Virus record (IMG/VR): IMGVR_UViG_3300042341_000226
Location: 1 to 37,870 of that record
Source of the DNA: a virus
Length of the DNA stretch: 37,870 bases
Strand: one strand, 5' to 3'
The notes under the pieces are model-generated. The model was not told the origin of the DNA. It did not search any database and saw only the letters and a program-made list of their open reading frames with translations. Position numbers and translations under genes: made by a program. Positions 8,246-16,819 of the stretch are shown here, piece after piece; positions within the stretch are counted from its first letter, which is position 1, and every line of letters begins with the position of its first letter.

Positions 8246-9781
8246 ATGCCAACCATTTCTGAACGTATTGAAACAGTGGTTTCAGCTCTCGAGGCTGACA
8301 AAGTAATCCAACACGCCATTGTGCATGGGCCTGCGTCCGGCACTGGCAGCACTGTCACCACCGAAGGTGGCCCAGTCCGCACCTTCGCCAAGGTGCAGTC
8401 GGACTCTGAAATTGCATATGGTAATGCAGCCACCAATGCAGCTACTGCGACCACCCAAGCAGGCATTGCCACCACGCAGGCCGGTATTGCCACGACCCAA
8501 GCAGGCATCGCTACGACCCAAGCAGGTCTAGCGGCCACCAGCGCGACGACTGCGCTGAACGCCATCAGTCAGGCGTATAAGGGCGACGTAGCAGGCGGCA
8601 GCGTTCCGGCCACCAGCACCGCAGCCGGTGACACTTACCGCATCACTTCTGTTGGCACTTCTCAGAGCAAGACCTGGGCCATTGGTGACGCTGCTATCTA
8701 CAAAGGCTCCTCAGGCCAATGGACCCAGCTCACAGGCTTCTACACTGCGTCGAACACTGCGTTCACCCCGACTGGCAACGTAGCTGCTACGACGATGCAG
8801 GGAGCCGTTGCTGAGCTCGACGCTGAGAAGGTGCCATACACAGCTGTGTTCGGCATGAAAAACCGTCTGATCAACGGAATGTTCCTGATAGATCAACAAG
8901 CATTAAACAGCGTAGCCGATGCGGCATACCACCTCGACCAATGGTATGCCCTCACCGAGTCAGGCAACGTCACCATTGCACGGCTTACAAATCCCGAGGA
9001 CGGCCAGCTCACATGCCTGCGCATGACCCAGCCCGACGTGACTGCTAAGCGCATGGGCTCGGCGCAACCCATTGAGACCAACAACTGCCGCGACCTGCGC
9101 GGCCAAACGGTTGCCCTCCGCGCCCGCATTCGCTGCTCGTCTTCGCAAGCGATCCGCTGGGCCGTGATCGAGTGGACCGGAACCGCCAACGCGATCACCA
9201 AAGACGTGGTCAGTTCATGGACAAACGCCACGTTCACCACGGGTAATTTCTTCATCTCCACGACGACGACCATCGCCGCGACGGGCAGCGTCACCCCCGC
9301 CGCAAACACATGGACCGACCTGCTGGCGAGCGCGACCATCAGCAGCTCGGCCAACAACCTGATCGTGTTCATCTGGAGCGAGGGCACGCTCGCCCAAAAC
9401 GCCACCCTCGACCTCGGCGCGGTGCAGTTGGCGCAAGGCGCGCAGACGCCGTTTGAGGCGCGGCCTGTGGGCATGGAATTGGCGCTTGCGCAGCGGTATT
9501 TGCAGAAAAATGAGGGCTCCTGTGGGGGGTTTTCTATATCTACAACTACTGGCGAATTTAACGTCCCCCTTTTTGTTCCTATGCTAGCAACACCCTCAAT
9601 CCAAAGCGTTTCCAATGGCACTTGGGTGGATGGTGTTGGGGCTGCTGCCGTTACGAGCATAGCCCTCGCTACGGGATACCTCAATGGCTCAGTTCGCTTA
9701 ACTTTTAATTCTACGGGATTAACTGCGCTGAGGGCTGTTTCAGTTGTCGGCCAATCCATCCTCTTGACCTCCCGCCTTTAA
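8246..9781 (+). CDS. Tail fibre protein with heptad repeats and carbohydrate-binding-like C-terminal region
   Basis: 511 residues. Residues about 1-55 form the probable attachment end. Residues 69-96 are four tandem TTQAGIA-type heptads followed by an Ala/Thr-rich helical stretch, typical of a trimeric fibre shaft. Residues about 110-175 hold a short beta module (AAGDTYRI, WAIGDAAIYKGSSGQW) common in fibres. From about residue 207 (FGMKNRLINGMFLIDQQAL) comes a large jelly-roll-like domain found in many phage fibres and thought to bind host glycans. The last 90 residues look like a separate receptor tip. The base composition changes between these modules, being very rich in GCG/CGC at about 9090-9500 and more AT-rich after 9530, which suggests recombination. 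Confidence 0.8.
   Translation: MPTISERIETVVSALEADKVIQHAIVHGPASGTGSTVTTEGGPVRTFAKVQSDSEIAYGNAATNAATATTQAGIATTQAGIATTQAGIATTQAGLAATSATTALNAISQAYKGDVAGGSVPATSTAAGDTYRITSVGTSQSKTWAIGDAAIYKGSSGQWTQLTGFYTASNTAFTPTGNVAATTMQGAVAELDAEKVPYTAVFGMKNRLINGMFLIDQQALNSVADAAYHLDQWYALTESGNVTIARLTNPEDGQLTCLRMTQPDVTAKRMGSAQPIETNNCRDLRGQTVALRARIRCSSSQAIRWAVIEWTGTANAITKDVVSSWTNATFTTGNFFISTTTTIAATGSVTPAANTWTDLLASATISSSANNLIVFIWSEGTLAQNATLDLGAVQLAQGAQTPFEARPVGMELALAQRYLQKNEGSCGGFSISTTTGEFNVPLFVPMLATPSIQSVSNGTWVDGVGAAAVTSIALATGYLNGSVRLTFNSTGLTALRAVSVVGQSILLTSRL
8450..8533 (+). repeat. Four tandem 21-bp repeats inside the fibre gene
   Basis: Four in-frame copies of a 21-bp unit (8450-8470, 8471-8491, 8492-8512, 8513-8533) encode TTQAGIA, TTQAGIA, TTQAGIA and TTQAGLA. 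Copies differ mainly at third codon positions, so selection acts on the protein. Copy number change here would lengthen or shorten the fibre shaft by 7 residues. Confidence 0.9.
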
Positions 9782-9785
9782 TCCA

Positions 9786-10076
9786 ATGACCTACCAACTC
9801 ACATCCACCGCCTCGATCCTGCGCCAAGCCGACGGCGCAAGCATCCCCGCCGATCCGCTCAACTCCGAATACCGCGAATTCCTCGCGTGGTGCGAAGCAG
9901 GGAACACGCCCGCGCCCTACGTTCCTCCTGCTCCTACGCAGGCTGAGCTCAATGCCCCACACCTCGCCTATCTCGCCAGTACCGACTGGTACGTGCTGCG
10001 CTTTGTGGATACTGGCATTGCAGTGCCTGATGCGATCACTGCTGCTCGCCAGGCAGCTCGTGCGTCTGTACAATGA
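9786..10076 (+). CDS. Tail fibre assembly / fibre-associated small protein
   Basis: 96 residues, 4 bp after the fibre gene. The sequence SILRQADGASIPADPLNSEY followed by REFLAWCEAGNTPAPY resembles small proteins encoded after phage fibres, where a DxxNxxYxxWLxxGNxPxP-type segment is common. Members may chaperone fibre trimerisation or be part of the fibre tip. The C-terminal half is predicted helical (DAITAARQAARASVQ). The next gene overlaps its stop (ATGA at 10073). The first half has GC-rich codons like the adjacent fibre domain, so it may have been acquired together with it. Confidence 0.65.
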   Translation: MTYQLTSTASILRQADGASIPADPLNSEYREFLAWCEAGNTPAPYVPPAPTQAELNAPHLAYLASTDWYVLRFVDTGIAVPDAITAARQAARASVQ

Positions 10077-10612
10077 CCGCACCCACGCCGAACAGCGTTT
10101 TCTACGCACCGCCCAAGACCGAAGGCGACACAGCTGCCTACGGGGTCTCGGACGGTGAGTATATCGCCTACTGCACCTTCATCGGTGACCGTGGCTCCGA
10201 GGCTCTGAAGCTATCCCGCAACGTGAATGACGCCACCATCTACGCCTCCGTGTTCTCCGGAGGAGTTGAAGACTGCGTCGACATACTGGGGTCGAAGCAG
10301 GTGAGCTTTTCAAACTGCATGTTTGCCAGAGGCAGAGCCAAGCGTGATTGCACCATCAAGGGCGGAGCAACTGGGATCAGCTTCGTGAACTGTTGGAACC
10401 TGCGCTACATCAAGGCAGGTGACTGCACTATCTACGAACGGGTGAATCTGTTGCCTCCGGTCAGCAATTGTCGCGTGCACAATCCTGATGGGCGCAAGAC
10501 GATCGTTTTATGTCTCAACTCAGACCCGTTCATAGGTGACGTCATCAATATCCGCGTCCCCAAGCTGATTGTGTGTGCCTACTTCTGGGCGCGGTGGAAA
10601 TTCTTCAAATGA
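10073..10612 (+). CDS. Probable beta-helix (pectate lyase-fold) virion protein
   Basis: 179 residues. Spaced short strands with aligned Cys, Asn and Ser side chains (EYIAYCTFIGDRGSEALKL, NVNDATIYASVFSGGVEDC, QVSFSNCMFARGRAKRDC, TGISFVNCWNLRYIKAG) look like successive coils of a right-handed parallel beta-helix. Such folds occur in phage tailspikes and in polysaccharide lyases. The protein is short for a depolymerase and has no identifiable catalytic set, so it may be a receptor-binding accessory instead. Nine cysteines is unusual for a virion protein. It is translationally coupled to genes on both sides by ATGA overlaps. Confidence 0.5.
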   Translation: MTAPTPNSVFYAPPKTEGDTAAYGVSDGEYIAYCTFIGDRGSEALKLSRNVNDATIYASVFSGGVEDCVDILGSKQVSFSNCMFARGRAKRDCTIKGGATGISFVNCWNLRYIKAGDCTIYERVNLLPPVSNCRVHNPDGRKTIVLCLNSDPFIGDVINIRVPKLIVCAYFWARWKFFK

Positions 10613-10893
10613 CGACCTGGTACATAAACCGCTACGAGGTTGATGCCATACTGCGCAATCACCCTCACAGGGCAGCGGTTTTGGGCCAGTCGGTGGTGAT
10701 CTACCACAACAGCTACGACTTCGTAACACTGGGCGCTGGCACTGACGTTGTTTTCGAGCACATGGGAGTTTTAGCAGTTGGCAAGCTCCAGCAACTAAGC
10801 ACCCTAGGCTGGACAACTTCTGCAGGCCCAGCGATGGTAACTAGAGCCAACTTCCGTGGCATAGCGATTAAAACTTACGTCATAAAACCATGA
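10609..10893 (+). CDS. Hypothetical protein between fibre and holin-like genes
   Basis: 94 residues from the ATG at 10609, which overlaps the preceding TGA; an in-frame TTG-type start further upstream would overlap more and is not favoured. The sequence is beta-rich with a central VLGQSVVIYHNSYDFVTLGAG segment and ends AIKTYVIKP. I recognise no family. It ends by overlapping the start of the holin-like gene, so it belongs to the same transcript. It could be a small fibre accessory or lysis-related protein. Confidence 0.55.
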   Translation: MTTWYINRYEVDAILRNHPHRAAVLGQSVVIYHNSYDFVTLGAGTDVVFEHMGVLAVGKLQQLSTLGWTTSAGPAMVTRANFRGIAIKTYVIKP

Positions 10894-11435
10894 ACTTCCT
10901 CGATCTTGCAGCGTCTCCAATCCTGTCAGGCGTATTGGGCGGCATAGGTGCTGTTGCCACTGGCATCCTCGGCTTCTTTCAGAAGCGTGAAGACAACAAG
11001 TTTGCCCTGCTCCGGATGGACAAAGAGCAGGCTCTGGCGATCACCATGGCGGATATAGAGGAGACCAAGCAGGCAGGAATCCTAGCTGCTTTGCGCGAGA
11101 AAGGTGCAGGAGAAGCGTTCACTACTGCGATTGAAGCCGAGGGCAAAGTTCAGGGTGAGCACCGCTGGGCCACTACGGTGCGCTCCATGACCCGTCCAGG
11201 GCTCACTTGGCTCTACCAGGTGATGTTCTTAGGCATTGCAGGCGTGGCCCTCCTAGCGTGGTTTAATGGCTGGGCTGGAGACGAAGACGTTGTGCCACTG
11301 GTGCAATACATTGTGATTGCTGTTATCAACAGCTCCACCATGACCTTGAGCTTTTGGTTCGGTCAGCGTGGCATGGATAAGATGACCACGAGTTGGGGCA
11401 ACAAAACTACAAAGGCATCTGTATCGTCTAAATGA
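10890..11435 (+). CDS. Holin-like membrane protein with three membrane segments
   Basis: 181 residues. Hydrophobic segments are at about 9-30 (SPILSGVLGGIGAVATGILG), 107-126 (WLYQVMFLGIAGVALLAWF) and 134-157 (VVPLVQYIVIAVINSSTMTL), separated by a charged helical region (31-100). The region RSMTRPGLTWLYQ before the second segment, and the WFGQRGMDK sequence after the third, resemble the three-membrane-segment phage holin group. It is followed by a coiled-coil membrane protein, a common lysis pair. No endolysin gene is adjacent. Function as holin is an inference. Confidence 0.55.
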   Translation: MNFLDLAASPILSGVLGGIGAVATGILGFFQKREDNKFALLRMDKEQALAITMADIEETKQAGILAALREKGAGEAFTTAIEAEGKVQGEHRWATTVRSMTRPGLTWLYQVMFLGIAGVALLAWFNGWAGDEDVVPLVQYIVIAVINSSTMTLSFWFGQRGMDKMTTSWGNKTTKASVSSK

Positions 11436-11839
11436 AAACTGCGGAATTTGAAGAGGTAATGCAACGACAGGATTTCGACCGCGCTGAAACTAAGCGGTTG
11501 AGTGAAGCCATTGCTAGGCTGTCAGAGGACGTTGCCACCATTCACAGTTCCCGTCATTCAGCTCAAGAGAACCTCGCCAGGGTCGTGAACGAGATGCGCC
11601 TCGATCACAATACCCTTGAAAAGCAGGTGGCCAGCTTGACCAACTCCATACAGGAACTGGTCATCGCAATGAAGGGTGCGTACGGTGGGCAGGGCATGGT
11701 GGCCCAACTCGAGAAATTGGCCATTAGAATTGAGTCTATGGAGGCTACACGGCACGAGGGGCAGGGCATGACCCGTCTGCTGGGTTGGGCTGCTGCAGGC
11801 TTGAGCGTGTTTGCTGTCATCAAATCCTTCACCAAATGA
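11432..11839 (+). CDS. Coiled-coil protein with C-terminal membrane anchor (lysis accessory?)
   Basis: 135 residues. Residues about 5-105 are highly charged and helical with heptad spacing (AETKRLSEAIARLSEDVATI, LARVVNEMRLDHNTLEKQVA), then a hydrophobic segment at about 113-131 (RLLGWAAAGLSVFAVIKSF). This coiled-coil plus C-terminal anchor layout is that of haemolysin XhlA-like phage proteins that act with holins. The overlap with both neighbours (ATG at 11432 within the preceding stop, the next ATG at 11836 within its stop) indicates co-translation. Confidence 0.6.
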   Translation: MKTAEFEEVMQRQDFDRAETKRLSEAIARLSEDVATIHSSRHSAQENLARVVNEMRLDHNTLEKQVASLTNSIQELVIAMKGAYGGQGMVAQLEKLAIRIESMEATRHEGQGMTRLLGWAAAGLSVFAVIKSFTK

Positions 11840-12342
11840 ACACGGCACTCAAAGAAGCACTCGTTGAAGCGTACGCCTGTGCACCGTCGAACGTAGCAGT
11901 CCTTGAGACCCTAGAGGTTTCACACCCCAGCATCATAGGCGGAACTCTGTACTTAGTCAAGAACCTCGCTGACCTGACGTTTACCCTAGAGGATACCAGC
12001 ACGCAGCTGTTCAAGGCGTGTGGCTTCAACATCACCCTGCCAGCGGCTGGTGACTCTGGCTTGCAGGAACTCAATATCGCCATTGACAATATCGACCGTG
12101 CTGTCTCGGACTTTGTTTACACCGCTTCAACCTACGAACAGCCAGTCAAGCTGGTGTATCGCCCCTACCTCTCAGACGACCTGACCACTCCGCAGATGGA
12201 CCCACCCTTGGAGCTGTACCTGACGGACGTATCCGTAACGCTGTTCCAAGTGACTGGCAAGGCCACCTTCGTGGACGTCATCAATACCAAGTTCCCTGCG
12301 GATATCTACACTCGCGCACGATTCCCCTCCCTCGGAGACTAA
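11836..12342 (+). CDS. DUF1833-type minor tail protein (gpL-like)
   Basis: 168 residues from the ATG at 11836, which overlaps the preceding stop; the longer frame from 11785 is not favoured. The start NTALKEALVEAYACAPSNVA followed by VLETLEVSHPSIIGG and YLVKNLADLTFTLED is the pattern of DUF1833 phage proteins, which take the place of lambda gpL/gpM-like tail tip components. The C-terminus includes YLTDVSVTLFQVTGKATFVD, also typical. It precedes the NlpC/P60 protein and the J-like protein in the standard L-K-I-J order. Confidence 0.8.
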   Translation: MNTALKEALVEAYACAPSNVAVLETLEVSHPSIIGGTLYLVKNLADLTFTLEDTSTQLFKACGFNITLPAAGDSGLQELNIAIDNIDRAVSDFVYTASTYEQPVKLVYRPYLSDDLTTPQMDPPLELYLTDVSVTLFQVTGKATFVDVINTKFPADIYTRARFPSLGD

Positions 12343-12347
12343 CACTT

Positions 12348-12758
12348 ATGCACTGGGCCCACAAATATATCGGCAAGCCTTGGTCGCCTGGAGCAACTGG
12401 ACCAGACGCCTACGACTGCTGGGGCCTGCTTTGTGTGATCTACCGAGACCAGTTCGGGGTTGATCTCCCGCACCATATTTCGCTCGATAAGACAGACCGC
12501 CGAGGGGTCATCAAGTTCGTGGACTCGGAGGTGCGTAACACTGCAGAATGGCACCGCACCACTTCACCCGTTGATGGATGCGCTGTGGCTATGGGCAGCG
12601 CGAACAAGTATTCACACGTTGGGATCTACCTTGAAATCGACGGTGGTTTAATACTCCACAGCGCAGAGCGCACTGGCGTGATTGCGCAGTCGATTTCAGC
12701 ACTCAGGGCATCGGGCCTAAGCAATTTAATCTTCTTCAAACATGGCCCTAATTGTTGA
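12348..12758 (+). CDS. NlpC/P60-family tail tip peptidase (gpK-like)
   Basis: 136 residues. The catalytic cysteine lies in DAYDCWGLLCVIYRDQFG (Cys24), the histidine in KYSHVGIYLEIDGG (His90), and a third polar residue is probably His104. These are the Cys-His-polar triad of NlpC/P60 papain-like peptidases, which cleave peptidoglycan peptides. In lambda-like tails the gpK equivalent is in the tail tip and helps breach the cell wall during infection. Its 3' end overlaps the J-like gene by 17 bp. Confidence 0.85.
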   Translation: MHWAHKYIGKPWSPGATGPDAYDCWGLLCVIYRDQFGVDLPHHISLDKTDRRGVIKFVDSEVRNTAEWHRTTSPVDGCAVAMGSANKYSHVGIYLEIDGGLILHSAERTGVIAQSISALRASGLSNLIFFKHGPNC

Positions 12759-15267
12759 GATCTACAACCCCTTCAAGCCACTTGAGGACACCAAGCAGTA
12801 CACGCATGTTGGTGGGGTGTCTATACGCGACTGGCTGAAGGAAACATACCCAGGGTTCAAGGAGTTTGCACACCCCACGGTGTGTATCGTAAACGGTGAG
12901 CCCAAGAAGCGTGCCGAGTGGGATACCCACATCATTCAGCCCACAGATACAATCAATTTCGTAGTAATGCCTCTGGGCATCGAGACCGCAGTCTTGGTTC
13001 TGTACGCCTTGGTAGCAGTGATGCTAGTAGCCACGGTCTACCTGATATTGACCATGCCTAAGCCTCAGACGCTTGGTGGGTCACAGGCAGACCCTGATCC
13101 GGTCTATGACCTGAAGGGTCAGCGTAACCAGAACCGCCTCTCCAACCCCATCGAGGTGCCCTATGGAGCGTGCCGCCTATACCCCTCATACGCTGCTCGA
13201 GCCTACAACAAATACGTCAGCAACGACCAGTATCAGTACCAGCTGCTGTGCCTCGGCCAAGGCCACTACGACGTATCGCAAATCCTAATTGAGGATACGC
13301 CCATCGGTAACTTTCAAGACGTCGAGTATGCGCTCTACGGACCTGGAGAGCAGGTGCTGCTCTTCCCTGATAACGTCATAACCTCGGTCGAGGTAGCAGG
13401 CGTTGAAATGTTTGGCCCCAACGAGGTTGGCTACACTGGCTTCATTGGCGGGTTCGTGGCCAACGACGTAAACACTCTCGCCTCGCAACTGGAGGTTGAC
13501 ATCGTCCTGCCCCAGGGCTTGTATGTCTCCAGTGGTGGCAGCTTATCAGCAGCGACGGTTGAAGCCATATTCGAGTACCGCACGATTGATAATACTGGCA
13601 CACCCACCAGTGGTTGGTCGACCCTCTTCACGTTCAGCAAGACCCTCAGCACCTCTACCCCACAACGCTTCACGGTAGAGACCGCAGTAACTCAGGCACG
13701 GTACGAAGTGCGTGGACGGCGCACCAACGATAAGAACACCAGCACCTCTGCGGTGAACATCATGCAGTGGGCTGCTCTCCGTGCGTTCCTACCATCCACC
13801 AAGGACTATGGCGACGTCACACTGATTGCGGTGAAGTCACGTGCGACGAATAACCTCAACGACCGCGCATCGAACCGCATCAACTGCAGAGCTACCCGCA
13901 AGCTGCGCTCGTGGAACAAGGCTACGCAGACATGGAACGCAATTGCACCCACCAGGTCTATCGTGTGGGCCTTGTGTGACCTTTTCACAGCCAACTACGG
14001 TGGCCGACTAGACGATACCCGTCTTGACCTCGACGCCTTGGCTGACCTCGACGTAATCTATACTTCACGCAGTGAGTATTTCGACTTCGTGTTTGACACT
14101 CGCTCTACTGTGTGGGACGCTGCAAAGGTGATTGCTCGTTGCGGTCGTGCGGTGCCCATGATCAACGGCTCACGCATCACGCTCATACGCGATACCACCA
14201 AGAGCCTTCCGACTGCGGTGTTCAACCAAGAGAACATCGTCTCTGGTTCGTTCAAGTGGGAGATAAAGCTACCCAACCTCGACGAGAAAGACTCCATCGA
14301 GGTTGAGTATATTGACGCCACCAGCTGGAAACCCGAGACCGTTTTATGCACACTTCCTGGGGGCACTACGGACAACCCTGAGCAGCTCAAGTTACAGGGC
14401 TGCACGAGCCGTGCTCACGCTTACCACGAGGGCATGTATATCCGAGCCCAGCAGCGTTACCTGCGTGAGAACGTCAGCTTCAAGACTGGGCTCGAGGGCC
14501 ACATACCCAGCTACGGTGATCTCATTTCTGTAGGCCACGACCTGCCACGATGGGGCAGCGCAGGTATTGTGCTAGACATTACTGGCACGACCCTCACCCT
14601 CTCAGAGGACGTTACCTTCGGAGTCGGTAGCCATTGGATTGTGCTGCGCAAGAAAGACGGCTCCCAGGCTGGCCCATTCTCGGTCGTTGCAGGCTCGCAG
14701 CCCAACAAGGTGGTCGCTGCTGGAGGCGTTGGGTCAGACTTCTTTTTCGACGGCATTCACGAGCGTCCGCTGTTCTTGTTCGGAAAGACAGACCAGTGGG
14801 GTAAGCTCATGACCGTTGTTAGCCTGATGCCTGATGAAGACGAAGTCGAGGTGAAGGCGGTTGTGTACAACCCTGTTATCTTCTCGTTCGACTCTCTCAC
14901 ACCTCCTCCACTGGCCAACCCAACGCTGCCACCAGTTGTGCCTGACCTGCCTACGGTCGCGAATCTGCTTGTGACTGCAATTGTGGGCACGACCGACCAA
15001 GTTCTCATATCGTGGTCGCCTGCTGTTGGTGCGACGGCATACACCATAAACAAGTCCACCAATGGCGTAGACTGGGACGCTGTTGATACCACGCTGCAGT
15101 CCTCCTACGTATTGACAGTGCCCTATGCATATATCTATATCCGCGTTTACGCACTTGGCAAAGCTGCAGGCCCATGGGCTTACTGGTCTGGGCACCCAGT
15201 GACAAACACCCTTGTAAACGCCACAGACACTTTAACTGACGGAAGCGGAAACATCTTGAAAGGATAA
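12742..15267 (+). CDS. Tail tip / central fibre protein, J-like, with N-terminal I-like region
   Basis: 841 residues. Residues about 1-75 look like a small beta-grasp domain (gpI-like), followed by a hydrophobic segment at about 77-104 (IETAVLVLYALVAVMLVATV) as in other fused I-J proteins. The segment KGQRNQNRLSNPIEVPYGAC, and then YQYQLLCLGQGHYDVSQILI, are the signature of gpJ-type tail proteins that form the tail hub and central tip. The domain before the end (about residues 735-830) looks like a fibronectin type III domain. It overlaps gpK upstream and is followed closely by another fibre-like protein. Confidence 0.87.
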   Translation: MALIVEIYNPFKPLEDTKQYTHVGGVSIRDWLKETYPGFKEFAHPTVCIVNGEPKKRAEWDTHIIQPTDTINFVVMPLGIETAVLVLYALVAVMLVATVYLILTMPKPQTLGGSQADPDPVYDLKGQRNQNRLSNPIEVPYGACRLYPSYAARAYNKYVSNDQYQYQLLCLGQGHYDVSQILIEDTPIGNFQDVEYALYGPGEQVLLFPDNVITSVEVAGVEMFGPNEVGYTGFIGGFVANDVNTLASQLEVDIVLPQGLYVSSGGSLSAATVEAIFEYRTIDNTGTPTSGWSTLFTFSKTLSTSTPQRFTVETAVTQARYEVRGRRTNDKNTSTSAVNIMQWAALRAFLPSTKDYGDVTLIAVKSRATNNLNDRASNRINCRATRKLRSWNKATQTWNAIAPTRSIVWALCDLFTANYGGRLDDTRLDLDALADLDVIYTSRSEYFDFVFDTRSTVWDAAKVIARCGRAVPMINGSRITLIRDTTKSLPTAVFNQENIVSGSFKWEIKLPNLDEKDSIEVEYIDATSWKPETVLCTLPGGTTDNPEQLKLQGCTSRAHAYHEGMYIRAQQRYLRENVSFKTGLEGHIPSYGDLISVGHDLPRWGSAGIVLDITGTTLTLSEDVTFGVGSHWIVLRKKDGSQAGPFSVVAGSQPNKVVAAGGVGSDFFFDGIHERPLFLFGKTDQWGKLMTVVSLMPDEDEVEVKAVVYNPVIFSFDSLTPPPLANPTLPPVVPDLPTVANLLVTAIVGTTDQVLISWSPAVGATAYTINKSTNGVDWDAVDTTLQSSYVLTVPYAYIYIRVYALGKAAGPWAYWSGHPVTNTLVNATDTLTDGSGNILKG

Positions 15268-15274
15268 AAATACC

Positions 15275-15838
15275 ATGAGCTTAACACCTGGCAGACTTAT
15301 TAAAACTGACGGAGCACCAGCTGGTGGTGTTCAGACCACTAAAGACGCACTGCCCTTCGGATGGGCGGACATTTCGGATAGCGCCACGGTTGGTTCTCCC
15401 ATCAGCATCACTGGTGGCGCTGGCTACGTTACCTTGACGAACAACGCGTCTGGCTCTCCTACGGTGTTCACCTACTTGCCTGATGGAGTTACCTCTGCCA
15501 TCTGGGTCACTGGCACGAACGCCTTTGACTTTAGCCAGCTCGCAGTGGGTGACATGATCGACCTGCGCATTGACCTGTCTGTCACGACCACTGCTGCTAA
15601 TCAGGAGTTGAACGTAGACCTGTCAATGGCAATCGGTGGTGTTACCCCCTTCCAGATCCCTATCATCTCTCCGCTTCAGATAAAGTCTTCAGGCACCTAC
15701 CGAGTAGTGCATCCTGTCAGCTTCTACATCGGTTCTAACGACGTAAGGACCAACCCTGCCCGCCTGCGTCTTTCGTCGCCTAATAACGCCACCGTTGTGG
15801 TCAAGGGCTGGTACATCCGCATCTGCCGCCGTGGGTAA
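15275..15838 (+). CDS. Virion-associated protein at the end of the tail operon
   Basis: 187 residues, with an AAAGGA sequence 11 nt before the ATG. It begins SLTPGRLIKTDGAPAGGVQT, and is strand-rich throughout, with a TYLPDGVTSAIWVTGTNAFD core and a jelly-roll-like ending (RLRLSSPNNATVVVKGWYIR). It probably attaches to the J-like tip as a side fibre or head fibre. I do not recognise a named family. It is the last gene of the rightward structural operon, directly before the terminator. Confidence 0.6.
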   Translation: MSLTPGRLIKTDGAPAGGVQTTKDALPFGWADISDSATVGSPISITGGAGYVTLTNNASGSPTVFTYLPDGVTSAIWVTGTNAFDFSQLAVGDMIDLRIDLSVTTTAANQELNVDLSMAIGGVTPFQIPIISPLQIKSSGTYRVVHPVSFYIGSNDVRTNPARLRLSSPNNATVVVKGWYIRICRRG

Positions 15839-15844
15839 ACGAAA

Positions 15845-15875
15845 AACCCCTCTAGGCAACTAGAGGGGTTTGGTT
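15845..15875. terminator. Bidirectional intrinsic terminator between convergent operons
   Basis: An 11-bp perfect stem (15845-15855 with 15860-15870) has a GCAA tetraloop. Rightward transcripts read TGGTTTTT after the stem, and leftward transcripts read TTTTTCG. It lies between the last structural gene (plus strand) and the last gene of the minus-strand block, which end 39 bp apart. Confidence 0.9.
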
Positions 15876-15876
15876 T

Positions 15877-16299
15877 TTAGGTTAGGTTCTGCAGCGGAGG
15901 TGCGTCAGGATAATCGAGTTTACGCAGCAGCAGGCAGTAATGGATCGCCTTGTCGATATCCTGCACCCCGTTCTTCTTTTTGTGACGGGTGAGGTACTTC
16001 ATAGCACACGCCTCAGGGTATGGTATGTTGTTGGCGTGCACAAACTCAATGTGCTGAATCTTATCGCCCTTGTAGTGGTCACCGCCGACCTGCTTGGCCA
16101 TAGCGCCGTCACTGTCACTACGAGTGCATGGGTGCACACGGATCACGCTTTCCTCAGTTGCAAGAAAGCTCATACCCCTCAACGCTGCTTTTAGCGAGTC
16201 CCGTAGGCGCTCAACTGGCATCATCTGAATGCCAGCGGTTTCGTCTGAAATGACAAGCTCAGCCAGCTTGTGCAGATTAATGGTGTTTGGTGTTTTCAT
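15877..16299 (-). CDS. DUF3310 protein
   Basis: 140 residues. The second half carries the DUF3310 signature: KQVGGDHYK (residues 69-77), then IQHIEFVHANNIPYPEACAM and KYLTRHKKKNGVQDIDKAIH. This domain is common in phages of many hosts, sometimes labelled nucleotide kinase-like, but its biochemical role is unclear. The N-terminal 65 residues are a helical extension. It is the last gene of the minus-strand operon, 5 bp after the HD protein and directly before the shared terminator. Confidence 0.85.
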   Translation of the reverse strand: MKTPNTINLHKLAELVISDETAGIQMMPVERLRDSLKAALRGMSFLATEESVIRVHPCTRSDSDGAMAKQVGGDHYKGDKIQHIEFVHANNIPYPEACAMKYLTRHKKKNGVQDIDKAIHYCLLLRKLDYPDAPPLQNLT

Positions 16300-16303
16300 G
16301 GTT

Positions 16304-16819
16304 TTAGAAAAAAGTGTAGAGGTTATTTTTGCTTGCGATAAGGTTTGCGCGTTCGATTATGTGAGGAGGCAGAACCTCCGAGAACTTAGTGAAGCCAGCC
16401 TTGAGTGCACCCATCCACCGAGGGCCAACACACCCACCTTCAGCTTCGGTCTTACGGCACCAGATAAGACCCTCAATGGTATCAGCCAACTTGAGGATAG
16501 CCCACTCAGATTCACTGAGCAGTGGCATATCAAGCACGATGTTACTGTGAGCGAAGACTTCAGCCTCGTGCAGAAGTCCTTTTACAGCTGGTTCGCTTAC
16601 CTTTAGGGTAAAGGGCACGTCACCTGTATAAAGCTCCGCCGAATCGTGCAGAATCGCAGCCTGGAGTAGCTCCTTGCTGCAGTTGTCACTGAGCTCAAGC
16701 ACTAGGACAGCCACACCCCATGCGTGAAGGCCAACAGTCTGAGCCTGAACCGTGGGTGCAGCGTGGTAGCGTGACACACGACCGGACTCAAGGGTGGCTA
16801 GGGTTCGTTTATAGTTCAC
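16304..16819 (-). CDS. HD-domain phosphohydrolase (YfbR/dNTPase-like)
   Basis: 171 residues from the GTG at 16819, chosen because it overlaps the preceding TGA (GTGA) and has AAAGGGG 7 nt upstream, one of the best ribosome binding sites in this block. A longer frame from 16870 would overlap the synthase gene by 55 bp. HD-motif residues are His32, His58-Asp59 (ILHDSAE, with Glu62) and Asp113 (KLADTIEG), as in 5'-deoxynucleotidases such as YfbR. Next to a thymidylate synthase-like gene, it may hydrolyse a competing nucleotide (for example dTMP or dTTP), by analogy with phage HD enzymes such as DatZ that remove the normal nucleotide. The substrate is unknown. Confidence 0.8.
   Translation of the reverse strand: MNYKRTLATLESGRVSRYHAAPTVQAQTVGLHAWGVAVLVLELSDNCSKELLQAAILHDSAELYTGDVPFTLKVSEPAVKGLLHEAEVFAHSNIVLDMPLLSESEWAILKLADTIEGLIWCRKTEAEGGCVGPRWMGALKAGFTKFSEVLPPHIIERANLIASKNNLYTFF

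Noticed and set aside
8450-8533. Regular 21-bp repeats resembling a short CRISPR or minisatellite array
   Set aside because: Repeats are contiguous, without spacers, and in frame within the fibre gene; variation is at third positions, so they are protein repeats.
8893-9759. A 288-codon minus-strand open frame
   Set aside because: Antisense to the fibre gene, in its GC-rich segment, with no domain features.
10890-12758. An endolysin among the lysis-like genes
   Set aside because: The only peptidoglycan-related enzyme is the NlpC/P60 protein, whose place before the J-like gene marks it as the tail tip peptidase. No lysozyme, amidase or transglycosylase motif was seen.
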